Source: Zanthoxylum bungeanum (Eukaryota > Streptophyta > Magnoliopsida > Sapindales > Rutaceae). Taken from it: a DNA stretch of 64,000 bases. Position 1 is the first letter of the stretch, and each line of letters begins with the position of its first letter. Positions 12,400-23,365 of this stretch are shown piece after piece. The notes under the pieces were generated by a model. That model worked only from the letters and a program-made list of their open reading frames with translations. It did not search any database and was not told the origin of the DNA. Both the position numbers and the translations under genes were made by a program. The stretch covers positions 1-64,000 of the forward strand of contig SKCR01015038.1 of assembly GCA_019454045.1 (NCBI GenBank), in the 5' to 3' direction.

Positions 12400-13067
12400 A
12401 TAGATAATCGGCCCCGAAATAATGTCTTGTAATGTTTGGATTTGTGCTTTAATTAACCGTGTCTACAGTGGGTTGAAGGGGTTTAGTTAAAGGCATTGTC
12501 AGCAGGAGCCTTCGTCAGTGAAAGCCTTTGTCCGCACTTCCGTAAACCCACATGTGAACCTTAGTAGTAGAACTAGTAGAAATTATTTTTTTTATGTTGA
12601 TGTTTTGGACCGTCGTCATTTGGATCCAGTTGGACCTTTTTTCAAAAGATGTGAAGTTGTTGGGCCATTTAAATTGATAATGGCCATTTTATATTTGGGC
12701 CTCTTATCATTTGAAGTTGTTTAGCCATGTTATCGCAAAATGTAAACCTGTTGGGCCTTTTCATCTAGGACAAGTTTCCACCGCGCAATAGTATGATTGA
12801 ATACTTTAAAATGATAATGGGCCAACTAGTGTAAAAAATTTTAAATGGGCTTATATATTACATACATTGCACGTATCTCATGCATCCATGCATACACGCA
12901 TCATGTTAACCTCGTGTCTTAAAAGCCATCATAGATATCCGTTGGGTTAGAGAAGAAAAAAAAAAGGTTTGTCAAGAGGAGTTTAGCAAACATGGATAGC
13001 GGGGAAAAGGAAATCGAGAAACAGAAAACCTTCAGCAAGGAAAGAAAGACCATTGGGGGGTCTTCAA

Positions 13068-13115
13068 AAAAAAAGAAAAAAAAAAGAGAGAAAAGAAAAA
13101 GAAAAGAAAAGAAAA
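13068..13115 (+). repeat. Purine tract in P
   Basis: Uninterrupted A/G run dominated by AAAAG repeats. It could be a remnant of a purine-rich region near the lost 3' end, but it is 240 bp from the LTR segment. It may equally be simple-sequence expansion. Confidence 0.7.
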
Positions 13116-13151
13116 GTTGTTTAGTCCTTAATAGTTAGACATAAGTCCGAT

Positions 13152-13200
13152 GATGAAATCGTTTGCTTTAAGATGAAATCGTTTGCTTTAAGTTGAAATC
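13152..13200 (+). repeat. 20-bp tandem repeat in P
   Basis: GATGAAATCGTTTGCTTTAA occurs at 13152-13171 and 13172-13191, followed by a partial unit GTTGAAATC. Confidence 0.9.
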
Positions 13201-13351
13201 TTAGAAATGATAAACTCTTGATGTGCTTTTATCTGATGCTTTGAATTGTTGATCTATGCTAGACTCGTAAGCACTTCACTATAGGTTCTTAGCGATGAAA
13301 ACCTGAGTAGTTGGCAAGGTGACTAGTTGAAGAAATTGCGGGTCGATGAAG

Positions 13352-14370
13352 AAATCGCAACCCAAACCAGTCCAAATAACCCATAAAACAGTCTCTTAAT
13401 TACCAAAAACAGTGACCAGAAAATACAATGAAAATAGCAGCGAAACAGAGTGAAAACAGCGGCCCAAACAGCAAAACAGCGAGGAAAAACGTTGGATCAG
13501 TGAACCATAAAAGTTGCGGAACATCAACCCTTCCGACGGCCGTGTAACGCGCTTTCGAGAGACGACAAAAGTGGTTAGACCTGAGTGCACCTTTTTTTTA
13601 TTACCTTTCGTTTATTTTTGTTTATTTTAATATTATCGCATGAGAGTCGTTTGAAGCATGATGTGATTGTTGGATGAGCATAATATGTGTTCCCTTTTGT
13701 GGTATATAGGATGGAAACCCGGACGTAAATTTCGTAGCCGAATCCGAATGGACGGTAGTGCGATTTGTACTCGGGATACAACGCCACGTACAACTTAAGA
13801 GACACGTATTTTGTCTCATCCAAACTTGTGTTTGAGCATGTTGTAGTTCGTAGGTTATTTATTTGTTATTTAAGCATGATTTAGCTTAGTTTGTTATTTA
13901 TTTTCAAAGCATGATTACGTTATTTTAGGCATGATATTTTGTTTAGTTTATGATTATATTTAAATTGCTATTTATTTATTTTTGTTTAATGGTTCAATGT
14001 AATCATTGTGTGATATTGTGTGTTTGCCCTTTAAAGACTTACTTTCAAGCATGCAAACTTAGATTATGAGTTATTTTGATGAATACAAACTAGACATAGG
14101 TTACCCTTGAGCATATATGTTGAGTAGATTCGGTTAGTTTATTGCACAAATCATATAATCACATGTGACATAAGTAAGGGACCATTCCGAACCCAACGGT
14201 TTGAGGTCTTCCCTTGCGAGGGGTGAGTGCGGCCTTAAATCTCATTTTCTCGGGTCACACCGGGTGGCGACTCCATGTTATTTCTCCGGTTTAGTTCCAC
14301 CGCGAGCTATTCCTTGCTCCCAACTAGGCCGCGAGCCTAGAACAGCGTCGCCCAGTTTATGTGTCCTACA
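13352..14370 (+). repeat. 3' LTR of P, 5'-truncated
   Basis: Matches 11364-12379 closely and ends GTCCTACA before the AAACC duplication. The first about 1.8 kb of the LTR is missing. Confidence 0.9.
13701..13793 (+). repeat. 93-bp shared module, P 3' LTR copy
   Basis: Second P copy of the module. It differs from the first by a few substitutions, including ACAAC for ACCAC at its right edge, and has no indels. Confidence 0.85.
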
Positions 14371-14375
14371 AAACC
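14371..14375. repeat. Target-site duplication of P, right (AAACC)
   Basis: Matches 9544-9548. Confidence 0.93.
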
Positions 14376-14943
14376 CTAATTTTAAAATAGTAAGTGGGAG
14401 AAGGATATATGACAGTATATCTCGCGATCTCTGTTGTTAGTCTGAAAATGTGAGATTCAAAAGGCACCTCGAGATGGCTTTGCTTTCGTCCCCCTATGGA
14501 TGGTGTCCTTTTTGGGTCAATATCAGGTTTGGATTCGATAGGATAGGGATTCTAGATGTATCTTGTGAACTGACCTACCCTACGGCGGCACTTAACTTGT
14601 TAAGTCCAAGGATCTCGAAATGGCGGGTCACACTCACAAAGGAATAATTAACTGTTAATGAAATTCCTTGATCGAATCAAACGGTAGTTGGTTAATATAG
14701 GAATAAGAGTTATTCCCGTATATATTAATCGACTGAGATTGTCTCGATCTATCATGCAAGTACTTGACGTACCCTACGGCGGCACTTACTTGTGGAATGA
14801 TATATTTTCATGGAATAGTAATTCTCTTAGGTTTCTTATTCGTTATTCATGGTTCATGCATCATGTTTAATTTTATGCCAAAATTATTTGATGATTTTAA
14901 TATGCGATGAATATTAAATGCATGTTTATTTCATTTTTCAGCC
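14376..14943 (+). other. Leader of K, second part
   Basis: Aligns with the H leader (22079-22650, minus). It has no gene. The motif CCCTACGGCGGCACTTA occurs twice (near 14578 and 14771). It ends in a strong acceptor-like tract before the gag ATG. Confidence 0.75.
14925..14941 (+). promoter_or_regulatory. 3' splice-acceptor-like tract before gag of K
   Basis: A pyrimidine-rich TTTATTTCATTTTTCAG lies two bases before the gag ATG. H has TTTATTTTATTTTTCAG at the same place. This suggests the long leader could be spliced out; no transcript evidence is available. Confidence 0.4.
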
Positions 14944-15837
14944 ATGATTTCTCCAATTATTTCAATACTCTCAAATGATAAATTAACGGGAGAAAATTAT
15001 GTTAAGTGGAAAAGTAACATGAATTCTATGCTGGTCTGCGAATACCTAAAGTTTATCCTGAAGGAGGAGTGTCATCCCGATCCGGCCAGAAATGCTGGCC
15101 AAGTTGTGCGCGATACCTACCAGAAATGAGTCGTAAGAAATGAGAAAGCTCGCTGCTACTTGCTAGCAGTGATGTCTGAGGTTCTTGCTGCAAAGCATGA
15201 ACCTATGGCTTCAGCATCTCAGATGATGGAGTCATTGCAGGGCATGTTCGGGTAGCCTTCAGAGCGTCAACGTCATGAGGCCACGGTCTCAGCGATGACT
15301 GCTAGGATGAAGAATGAGACATCAGTCCGAGAGCACGTCTGGAGGATGATGACCTATCTCAACACTGTTGAAACCCATAGAGCTCGTATTGATGAGCACA
15401 GCCAGGTGACCATGATTATGGAAACTCTTCCGAAGAGTTTCCTGCAGTTTAAAAGCAACTATGTTATGAACAAGTTGACTTTTACTTTGACCCAGCTGCT
15501 TAATCAGCTCACCCACTACGAGTCCATGCTTGTGGATCCCTGTAAGTCCAGTGCTGAGGTAAATGTTGTCAAGTCTTCTAAATCTGTAAAGATGAAGAAG
15601 AATAACAAATGGAAGGCTAAGGCTAAGCCCATGAAGAAGAAGAACAAGAAAGGCTCCAAGGATGCCAAGCCCAATGGAGAGTGTTTCTACCACAACAAGA
15701 ACGGGCATTGGAAAATGAATTATCCTAAATACCTTGCTGAGCTGAGGGAGAAAAATGATACATGTAAATATGATTTACTCGTTATTGAAACTCTATTAGT
15801 GGATGATGATAAATCCGCTTGGATTGTTGATTCTTAA
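14944..15837 (+). pseudogene. gag of K (copia type), broken
   Basis: Starts at ATG 14944, reading MISPIISILSNDKLTGENY, the N-terminus typical of copia gag (nucleocapsid/capsid of the virus-like particle). Stops occur at 15127 and 15256. The central part reads MIMETLPKSFLQFKSNY, the conserved capsid motif. A lysine-rich tract and a zinc-knuckle remnant follow at about 15679-15726. Two of its cysteines are replaced (CFYHNKNGHWKMNY instead of the CX2CX4HX4C pattern). The protease motif WIVDS ends in a stop at 15835. The frame is conserved in H, which confirms the boundaries. Confidence 0.85.
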
Positions 15838-17604
15838 GCCACTAACCATGTTTGTTCTTCTTTGTAGCTATTGGACTCATTAAGGGACCTTGCTGAAGGT
15901 GAATACACCATGAGGTTCGGGACATGGGATGCCGTTTCAGCAAAAGCAGTGGGAGTTTCCGGTTTAAATTTTACAAATAATAGTTGTTTAAATTTGAACA
16001 ATGTGTTATTCATTCCTGGTTTTCGCAGGAATTTGATTTTTGTTTCTAAACTTTTTAATGATGGTTATTCAGTTTCGTTTAATAGCAATTAAGTTATTAT
16101 TGTTAGAAATGGATTAACCACATGCACAGGAAACTCAGAAAATAACTTGTATGTGTTAAGACCGTTAATACATATGTCACTGCTCAATGCTGAAATGTTT
16201 AAGGTTGAGAAACCTAAAACTAAACGGTAAAAGATTTCTCATGATGCCATATATCTGTGGCATCTTAGACTTGGTCATATCATCCTTTACTAGATAAGTA
16301 GATTGATAAAGAATAGAGTCTTAAACAAGTTAAAGCTCAGAATGTTACCAGTCTGCAAATCATGTTTAGAAGGAAAAATAACCAAGAGACTTTTACTGGA
16401 AAAGATATAAGAGCCAGTCAACCACTAGAGCTTATACATTTGGACGTTTACGGACCAATGAATGTAAGAGCCCGAGGTGGTTATGAATACTTCATCACAT
16501 TAATTGATGATTATTCCAGATATAGGTATATTTACCTAATGCATCACAAGTCAGATACTTTTGAAAAGTTCAAAGAGTATCGTGCTGAGGTTGAGAACTA
16601 GTTAGGTAAAACAATCAAGACTCTACGATTAGATCGTGGAGGAGAATACCGTGACAGAGATTTTGAGGAATTCTTATTTGAGCATGGGATAATATCCAGC
16701 TCACAGCGCCTAGAACACAATAGCAAAATGGTGTTGCACAAAGGAGAAATCGGACCCTACTGGACATGATGAGATCTATGTTTAGTTATTGCTCACTACC
16801 TAGTTCGCTCTGGGGATATGCGTTACAAACTGTAATACATATCCTTAATGTAGTTTCATCTAAGTCTGTTCCTAAGACTCCCTTAGAGTTGTGGAGTGGT
16901 CGTAAAACTAGTTTATGATATTTATGCATATGAGGGTGTCCAGCACATGTGGTGAAGAATAAGACTACAAAGTTAGAGCCACGTTCTCAGGTGTACCTAT
17001 TTGTAGGCTATCCTAAGGAGACTAGGGGTGGATTCTTCTATAGCCATGAAGATAACAAAGTGTTTGTATCGATAAATGCTACGTTTCTAGAGGAGGATTA
17101 TATGAGGGATTTCAAGCCTCGAAGTAAAGTGTTACTTGAGGTGTTACTTGTTGGTTCGACCAACACACCATCGTCAATGACAGTTGAGCAATCTTGCATT
17201 GCTGACTCCACCATGAAGGTTGAATAAAACAATCTTACATTGCTGACTCCACCATGGAGGTTGAATATGTAACAGCTTGTGAAACATCTAAGGAAACAGT
17301 CTGGCTCCGTAAATTCTTGGGAGATCTGGAAGTTGTTCCAGATATGGATAGACCACTCACACTGTATTGCGATAATTGTGGTGCAGTGGCAAATGCAAAA
17401 GAGCCAAGAAGCCACAAGAATGGAAAGCATATCGAGAGGAAATACCATCTCATCAGGGAGATAGTGCAGAAAAGAGACGTTATTGTCACAAAGATTGCAT
17501 CCGCAGAGAACCTGGCTAATCCATTTACAAAGACCTTGTCAGCTAAAGTGTTTGAAGGTCACCTAGATGGTCTAGGATTACGTGACATGTCCCATTTGTT
17601 CTAG
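15838..17604 (+). pseudogene. pol of K: protease end, integrase, RNase H; RT deleted
   Basis: The protease remainder (ATNHVC, then GFRRNL) runs to about 16090. The pre-integrase zinc region (HLRLGH...CKSCLEGK) is at about 16255-16380. The integrase core is at 16390-16790 (HLDVYGPM, LRLDRGGEY). The catalytic Glu of the usual GVAERRNRT motif is Gln here (codon 16739-16741). The integrase C-terminus is at 16949-17190. The whole RT, about 1.2 kb present in H, is absent, and sequence passes straight to RNase H (YVTACETSKETVWLRKFLGD). A 41-bp tandem duplication (17189-17270) marks the join. The end reads GLRDMSHLF and a stop. Several further stops make it non-functional. Confidence 0.85.
17189..17270 (+). 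repeat. 41-bp tandem duplication at the RT deletion of K
   Basis: Two copies (17189-17229, 17230-17270) of a segment containing GCTGACTCCACCATG. The segment encodes the start of the RNase H S-T-M-E-A-E motif. H has it once. Confidence 0.85.
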
Positions 17605-20600
17605 TACCGACAAGATGTTTATTAACGGATCAGCCAAGTTCTCTGCGGATGAAATCTTTGTGACAAAAACATCTTCTCTCTTTACTATCTCCCTGATGAG
17701 ATGATATTTCCTCTCTATATGCTTTCCCCTCTTGGGGGCTTCTTGGTTCTTTTGAATTTGCCACTGCACCACTATTATTGCAATAAATTGTGAGTGGTTT
17801 ATCCATATCTGGAACAACTTCCAGATCAACCAAGAATTTTCAAAGCCAGACTGCTTACTTAGCTGCTTCACAAGCTGCTACATACTCAGCCTCCATGATG
17901 GAGTCAGCAATGCAAGATTACTTTATACTATATCATACGATAGCCCCACAATCTAGGGTAAACACTTATCCAGATATTGATTTCCTAGAATCGACATCCT
18001 TCTAAAAATCAGAGTCTGTGTATCCCCTTAGGATCATATCCTCACCGGAATATACAAGCATATAATCTCTTGTTCACTTAAGATACTTGAGAATGTGTTT
18101 CACAGCCACCCAATGATCCAATCCTAGGTTAAACTGAAACCTACTGACTACTCCCATTGCAAAACAAATGTCTGGTCTCATGCATAACATAGCATACATG
18201 AGACAACCAACTGCTGAGGCATATTGGATATGTCTCATTTCCTCAACATCTTAAGGTGTCTTAGGAGACTGTTCTTTTGATAAGTTAAATCTATATCGAT
18301 AAGGCAAATTTCCTTTTTTTGGAATTATGCAACCCAAATCGCACAAGTACCTTGTCAATATAGGATGCTTGAGACATAGTTAACAGTCGTTTCTTGCGAT
18401 CCCGAAGTATCTGAATCCCAAGAACATAACTGGCCTCTCCTAAATATTTCATTTGGAATTAGTTAGGTAGTCAGGTTTTCTAGTCTGATAATATCTTTAC
18501 ATAATTCCCAATGAGTAAAATATCATCGACATATAAAACAAGAAAAACCACCTACCCGTCAATGATGCGCTTGTATACACAAGTCTCATCAACATTCTGC
18601 TCAAAGTCATAAGATTTGATCATGGTATCAAATCTTATATTCCAAGATCGAGATGCTTGCTTGAGTCCATAAATGGACCTCTGCAGCTTGCAAACCTTTT
18701 GCACTTGATGTTAGGCTATGAACCCCTCTAGTTGTACCATATAGATACACTCATCAAGATTTCCATTCAAGAATACAGTGAAGACATCCATTTACCAAAT
18801 CTCATAATCATAATATGCGGCAATGGACATGAGAGTGCGCATGGATTTGAGCATGACTACTGGCGAGAAAGTTTCCTCATAGTGAACTCTCTCTTTCTGG
18901 TATAACCCTTGGCCACTAGCCTAGCCTTGAAGGTCTGTACCTTCCCATCTGCTCCCATCTTTCTCTTGTAGATCCACTTGCAACCTATATGTTTTACCCC
19001 ATTAGGTTGGTCTACAAGCTCCAATACTGAGTTGGAGTAAATAGACTTCATCTCTAGGTTCATGGCTTTGAGCCATTCCTCTTTGTCAGAATCATCCATT
19101 GCACTACGATAGGTCAATGGATCATCTACACCATCATTGTATGTGACAACTTGTGCCTCTCCAACTCTTAGATAGAAATCAGGTTGCCATACAACACTCC
19201 CACTACATCTAGGTGGCAGATCATTCTGATGAACTTACATCTGATGCTCAGATGTCGAAGGTGCTATGTGTTTTTCAATTATCATTGATGATGGTGTGCC
19301 AGTTGAACCAGCAAGTAACTCCTTGAGTAATACTTAACTTCGAGTTTTGAACTCCCTCATATAGTCCTCTTCTAGAAACGTAACATTTGACTATACAAAC
19401 ATTTTATTATCTTCAGGGCTATAGAAGAATCCACCCCTAGTCTCCTTAGGATAGCCTACAAATAGGCACACCTGAGAACGCAGCTCCAAATTAGTACTCT
19501 TATTCTTCAACACATGTGTTGGACACCCCCATATGCGGAAATGTCGTAAACTAGTTTTACGACCATTCCACAACTCTAAGAGAGTCTTAGGAACAGACTT
19601 AGATGAAACTACATTAAGGATATGCATTGCTATTTGCAATGCATAATCCCAGACTGAACTAGGTAGTGAGCTATAACTAAACATAGATCTTATCATGTCT
19701 AGTAGGGTTCGATTTCTCCTTTCTGCAATACCATTTTTCTATTGTGTTCCAGGTGTTGTGAGCTGGGATACCATCCCATGCTCAACCAAAAATTCCTCAA
19801 AATCTCTGACAAGGTATCTCCTCAATGATCTGATCGTAGAGTTTTGATCATTTTACCTATCTGGTTCTCAACCTCAGTATGATACTCTTTGAACTTTTCA
19901 AAAGTATCTGACGTGTGTTACATTAGGTAAACATTCCCATATCTAGAATAATCGTCAATAAATGTGATGAAGTATTCATAATCACCTCGGGCTCTTACAT
20001 TCATCGGTCTGCAAATGTCCGAATGTATAAGCCAAATGGTTAATTGGCTCTTATACCTTTTCCTGTAAAAGGTCTCTTGGTTATTTTTCCTTCTAAACAA
20101 GATTCACAGAAAGGTAAAGTTCTGAGCTTTAACTGATTTAAGGCTTCATTCTTTATTAACCTATCTATCCGGTCAAAGATGATATGACTAAGTCTAAGAT
20201 GCCACAGATATGTGTCATCGTGAGAAATATTTTTCCATTTAGTTTTAGGTTTCTCAACCTTAAACATTTCAACATTGAGCAATGACCTATATGTTAACGG
20301 TCTTAACACATACAGGTTATTTTTTGAGTTTCATGTGCATATGGTTAATCCATTTCTACCAATAATAATCAAATTGTTATTAGAAGAAACTGAAAAACCA
20401 TCATCCAATAGCTTAGAAACAGAAATCAAATTCCTACGAAAACCAGAAATGAATAACACATTGTTCAAGTTTAAATAACTATTATTTGTAAAATTTAAAC
20501 TGTAAACCCCCATTGCTCTTGCTGAAACGACATCCCCTGTCCCGACCCTCATGGTGTAGTAACCTTCAGCAAGGTCCCTCCATGAGTCAAGTAGCTGTAA

Positions 20601-20645
20601 AGAAGAACAAACATGGTTAGTGGCTCTAGAATCAACAATTCAAGC
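17605..20645 (-). pseudogene. pol of H, broken
   Basis: Order from high to low coordinates: protease remainder (IVDSRATNHVC; the active-site DSG is DSR and the preceding Trp is a stop), pre-integrase zinc region (20100-20309, CESCLEGK), integrase core, integrase C-terminus (19391-19696, IWGCPTHV, FVGYPKETRGG), RT (about 18000-19117) and RNase H (17605-17945). The integrase catalytic Glu is retained (19721-19723, in GIAERRNRT). The RT active site YVDD is retained (18522-18533). Frameshifts and stops interrupt RT near 18860 and elsewhere. RNase H is cut after ADPL...LS at the K-H junction. Confidence 0.85.
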
Positions 20646-21164
20646 GGATTTATCATCCTCCACTAATAGAGATTCGATAACAAGTAAATCATATTTACCT
20701 GTAGTCTTTTTCTCCTTCAGCTCAGCAAGGTATTTAAGACAATTCATTTTCCAATGCATGTTCTTGTTATAGTGGAAACACTTTCCTTTGGGCTTGGCAT
20801 CCTTGGAGCCTTTCTTGTTATTCTTTATGGTCTTAGCCTTAGCCTTCCCAGTTCCATTCTTCTTCATCTTTGTAGATTTAGAAGACTCGAAAATATTTGC
20901 CTCAGCACTGGGCTTACGAGGATCCACAAGCATGGACTCATAGAGGGTGAGCTCATTAAGCAGCTGAGTCAATGTAAAAGTAACTTGTTCATAACATAGT
21001 TACTTTTAAACTGTATGAAACTCTTCGGAAGAGTTTCCATAATCATGGTCACCTGGCTACGCTCGTCAATACGAGCACCATTGGTTTCAGCAGTGTTGAG
21101 ATAAGTCATCATCCTTATGACGTGCTCTCGAACTGATATCCCTTCCCTCATCCTAGCAGTCATC

Positions 21165-21172
21165 GCTGAGAT
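21165..21172. repeat. 8-bp target duplication of hAT-like element, left
   Basis: GCTGAGAT, repeated at 21729-21736. K keeps the uninterrupted site (CTCAGCGATGACTGCT). Confidence 0.93.
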
Positions 21173-21728
21173 TAGAGGTGTTCGTGGTGCGGTTCGGGTC
21201 GATTTTTTTAATTTTTCACTTCAAACCGCACGAGTTGGCGGTTTGAGAAATTAGAAATCGAAACCGTAAATTTGATAAGAAAAACTACGGTGGTTCGGGT
21301 TGGTAATTTAATGGTTTGGATGGTTCGGGTCGGCAGTTTAGATTATAAATTTTTTTAAGTTTGTGTGTTTTCACATAATAATTGAAGAGAAAAAATACAT
21401 AATTTTCATTTATACATTGCATATTATCATATACTCATTAAATATCTTAAATTTCATGGTTAAAGAAGAAGAAAAATATGAAATAATATATAATTTGAAC
21501 ACGGGTCGGCGGTTTAGGCTGTTCAGGTCGCGGTTTGAGTCAAAATTTGCGGTTTTGGGCGGTTCGGGTCGCGGTTGGGTCAAAACTGCACACCGACCCG
21601 AAATTTGCGTTTCGGTTTCGATTGACCCGAAATCAATTTTAATTTTTTTTTTCAAACCGCACGGTGCGATTCGGGTTGGTATGGTTCGGGTCAGGTTGCG
21701 GTTTGACCTGAAACCGTGATCACCCCTA
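21173..21728. mobile_element. Non-autonomous hAT-like element in gag of H
   Basis: This 556-bp insertion has terminal inverted repeats TAGAGGTGTTC and (inverted) TAGGGGTGATC, typical of plant hAT elements. It is flanked by an 8-bp duplication, also typical of hAT. The subterminal regions are full of GGTTCGGGTCGG and CAAACCGC motifs in both orientations, as expected for transposase-binding arrays. Frames of 118 and 135 codons inside have no recognisable transposase. It is a miniature derivative mobilised in trans. Confidence 0.9.
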
Positions 21729-21736
21729 GCTGAGAT
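21729..21736. repeat. 8-bp target duplication of hAT-like element, right
   Basis: GCTGAGAT, matches 21165-21172. Confidence 0.93.
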
Positions 21737-22078
21737 CATAGCCTCATGACGTTGACACTCCGCAGGCTGCCCGAACATGCCCTGCAATGACTCAATCATT
21801 TGAGATGCTGAAGCCATAGGTTAATGCTTTGCAGCAAGAACCTCAGACATCCCTACTAGCAAGTAGTAGCGGGGTTTCTCATTAGCTGCGACCCATTTCT
21901 GGTAGGCATCCTGCATAGCTTGGCCAACATTTTTGGCCGGCTCGTGAGGACACTCCTCCGTCAGGACAAACTTTGGGTCTTCGCATACCAGTATAGCATT
22001 CATGTTACTTTTCCACATAACATAATTTTCTCCTGTTAATTTATCATTTGAGAGTATGGAAATAATCGGAGAAACCAT

Positions 22079-23360
22079 GGCTGAAAAATAAAATAAACAT
22101 GCATTTAACATTCATTCATCGCATATCAAAATTATCAAACAATTTTGGCATAAAATTAAACATTATGCATTAAACCATGAATAACAAATTAGAAACAAAA
22201 AAAAATTACTATGCCACAAAAATCTATCATCCCACAAATAAGTGTCGTCGTAGTGTAGCTCAATTATTTGCATGATAAATCGAGACAATCTCAATTGATT
22301 AATATATGCGGGAATAACTCTTATTCCTATATTAACCAACTACTGTTTGATATGATCAAGGAATTTAGATTAACAGTTAATCATTCATTTGTGAGTGTGA
22401 CCCGTCATTTCGGGACCCTTGGACTTAACTAGTGAAGTGTCGCCGTAAGGTAGTTCAGTTCACCAGATACATCTAGAATCCTTATCCTCTCGGAATCCAA
22501 ACTTGGTATTGACCCAAAATAGACACCATCCGTAGGGGGATGAAAATAAAGTCGTCTCGTGGCGCATTTTGAATCTCACTTTTTCGGACTAACAACTGAG
22601 ATCGTGGTATATACTGTCGTATATCCCTCTCTCACTATTTTGAGTTTAAGGTTTCTAATTATAAAATTTCTAATAAAATATCTAATATTTTAATCTAACT
22701 AGTGTAAATAAATTTATGGCGGCTAAATCATAACTTATTTACACTAGTTCACAATTAGTGACTTAACCAATTTTAACTTTTAAAATTTGTATCACTAATT
22801 TTCATTAATCTCTACTAATTGTATTACTCAATTAAACTAATTTAATAAGAGTATTATTAGTGACATATTATATTCTAACTCCTAAAATACTAGAACACTA
22901 ATTGGTTTAAAAATTTAGAATCCTAAAATGGTCAAGATTTAAATTAAACAATTTAATTAATCTAACAGCGTTATAAAATCCACTGGTACGTGGAATTGTA
23001 TCCCGAGTGCAGACCACATTACCATCCATTCAGATTCGGCAATGAAGTTTATATCCGGGTTTCCATCCTATATACCAATGGAATTTATATTGCACTTATT
23101 AAGCCCAATATATTAGAATTCAAATTTTAAACCTTAAAACCAATTAATCCAATTAATTGTTTCCATGCATATCATATTCTAATTTAAAGATTTTAAATCA
23201 CATAAAATCATATTTCATGTATATAATGATAATGCATCTAAAACATGTTATGGCATGTGAAATGCAAGAGTAAACACCCTAAGCTACATGACATATTATT
23301 CAAACATTTCGAATTAACACTACATATAACATAAAAATTATTAAAAAAATTCTAAAGGCA
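22079..23360 (-). other. Leader of H, gag-proximal part
   Basis: Non-coding and collinear with 8760-9548 and 14376-14943 of K. It has the acceptor-like tract at 22081-22097 (minus) next to the gag ATG, and the 93-bp module at 22984-23076. No P insertion is present. Confidence 0.75.
22984..23076 (-). repeat. 93-bp shared module, copy in H leader
   Basis: Minus-strand copy of the module at 9130-9222, same length, with no indels. It shows that the module was in the leader of the common ancestor of K and H. Confidence 0.85.
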
Positions 23361-23365
23361 TCCCT
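23361..23365. repeat. Target-site duplication of G, left (TCCCT)
   Basis: TCCCT recurs at 28320-28324. Joined, the flanks restore the K leader order (GGCATCCCTTAGTCTTC against the K complement GGCATCCCTTGGTCTTC). Confidence 0.93.

Larger units (their letters stand above)
12400..13351 (+). other. Non-coding interior of P
   Basis: About 950 bp without a credible gene. It contains a 20-bp unit (GATGAAATCGTTTGCTTTAA) twice plus a partial copy at 13152-13200, and a purine-only tract at about 13068-13115. It ends at the deletion junction into the 3' LTR. Confidence 0.75.
9549..14370 (+). mobile_element. P: non-autonomous LTR element (LARD/Tat-like)
   Basis: Ends TGTAGG...CCTACA and is flanked by AAACC duplications. 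It has a 2831-bp 5' LTR, a primer-site-like motif GTCTGGCGACTCCACTGGGG at 12380, a short non-coding interior and a 3' LTR that keeps only its last about 1019 bp. No gag or pol is visible. The GGCGACTCCACTGGGG motif resembles the site behind the 5' LTR of Tat/Ogre-lineage Ty3/gypsy elements and of large LTR derivatives. That lineage call is from memory and is moderate. The interior-to-3' LTR junction near 13352 marks a deletion that removed the polypurine tract and the start of the 3' LTR. Confidence 0.85.
6292..17604 (+). mobile_element. Ty1/copia element K, truncated at its 3' end
   Basis: Order: 5' LTR 6292-8426, primer-binding site, long leader, gag from 14944, pol to 17604. The leader is interrupted by P (9549-14370). 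RT is missing, and there is no polypurine tract or 3' LTR. The RNase H end joins an inverted relative (H) at about 17605. The left flank is TTGAG, while the flank beyond H (30753) is TTTTT, so K and H do not form one insertion with one target duplication. Confidence 0.85.
20646..22078 (-). pseudogene. gag of H, interrupted by a hAT-like element
   Basis: ATG at 22076-22078 (MVSPIISILSNDKLTGENY). The start was chosen because the same ATG follows the acceptor-like tract in K. The middle is interrupted at 21173-21728. Beyond it the frame resumes with MTARMREGISVREHV and ETLPKSFIQFKSNY. A frameshift follows near 20970. The knuckle reads CFHYNKNMHWKMNC, with the second Cys changed to Tyr and the Gly before His lost. 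Confidence 0.85.

Noticed and set aside
15322..15708. 128-codon minus-strand frame opposite gag of K.
   Set aside because: It is the antisense shadow of a lysine-rich gag frame; the sense strand reads a known copia gag.
21363..21817. Frames of 118 (+) and 135 (-) codons at the hAT-like element.
   Set aside because: They run through repeated subterminal motifs, and the minus one crosses the insertion junction. No transposase motif.
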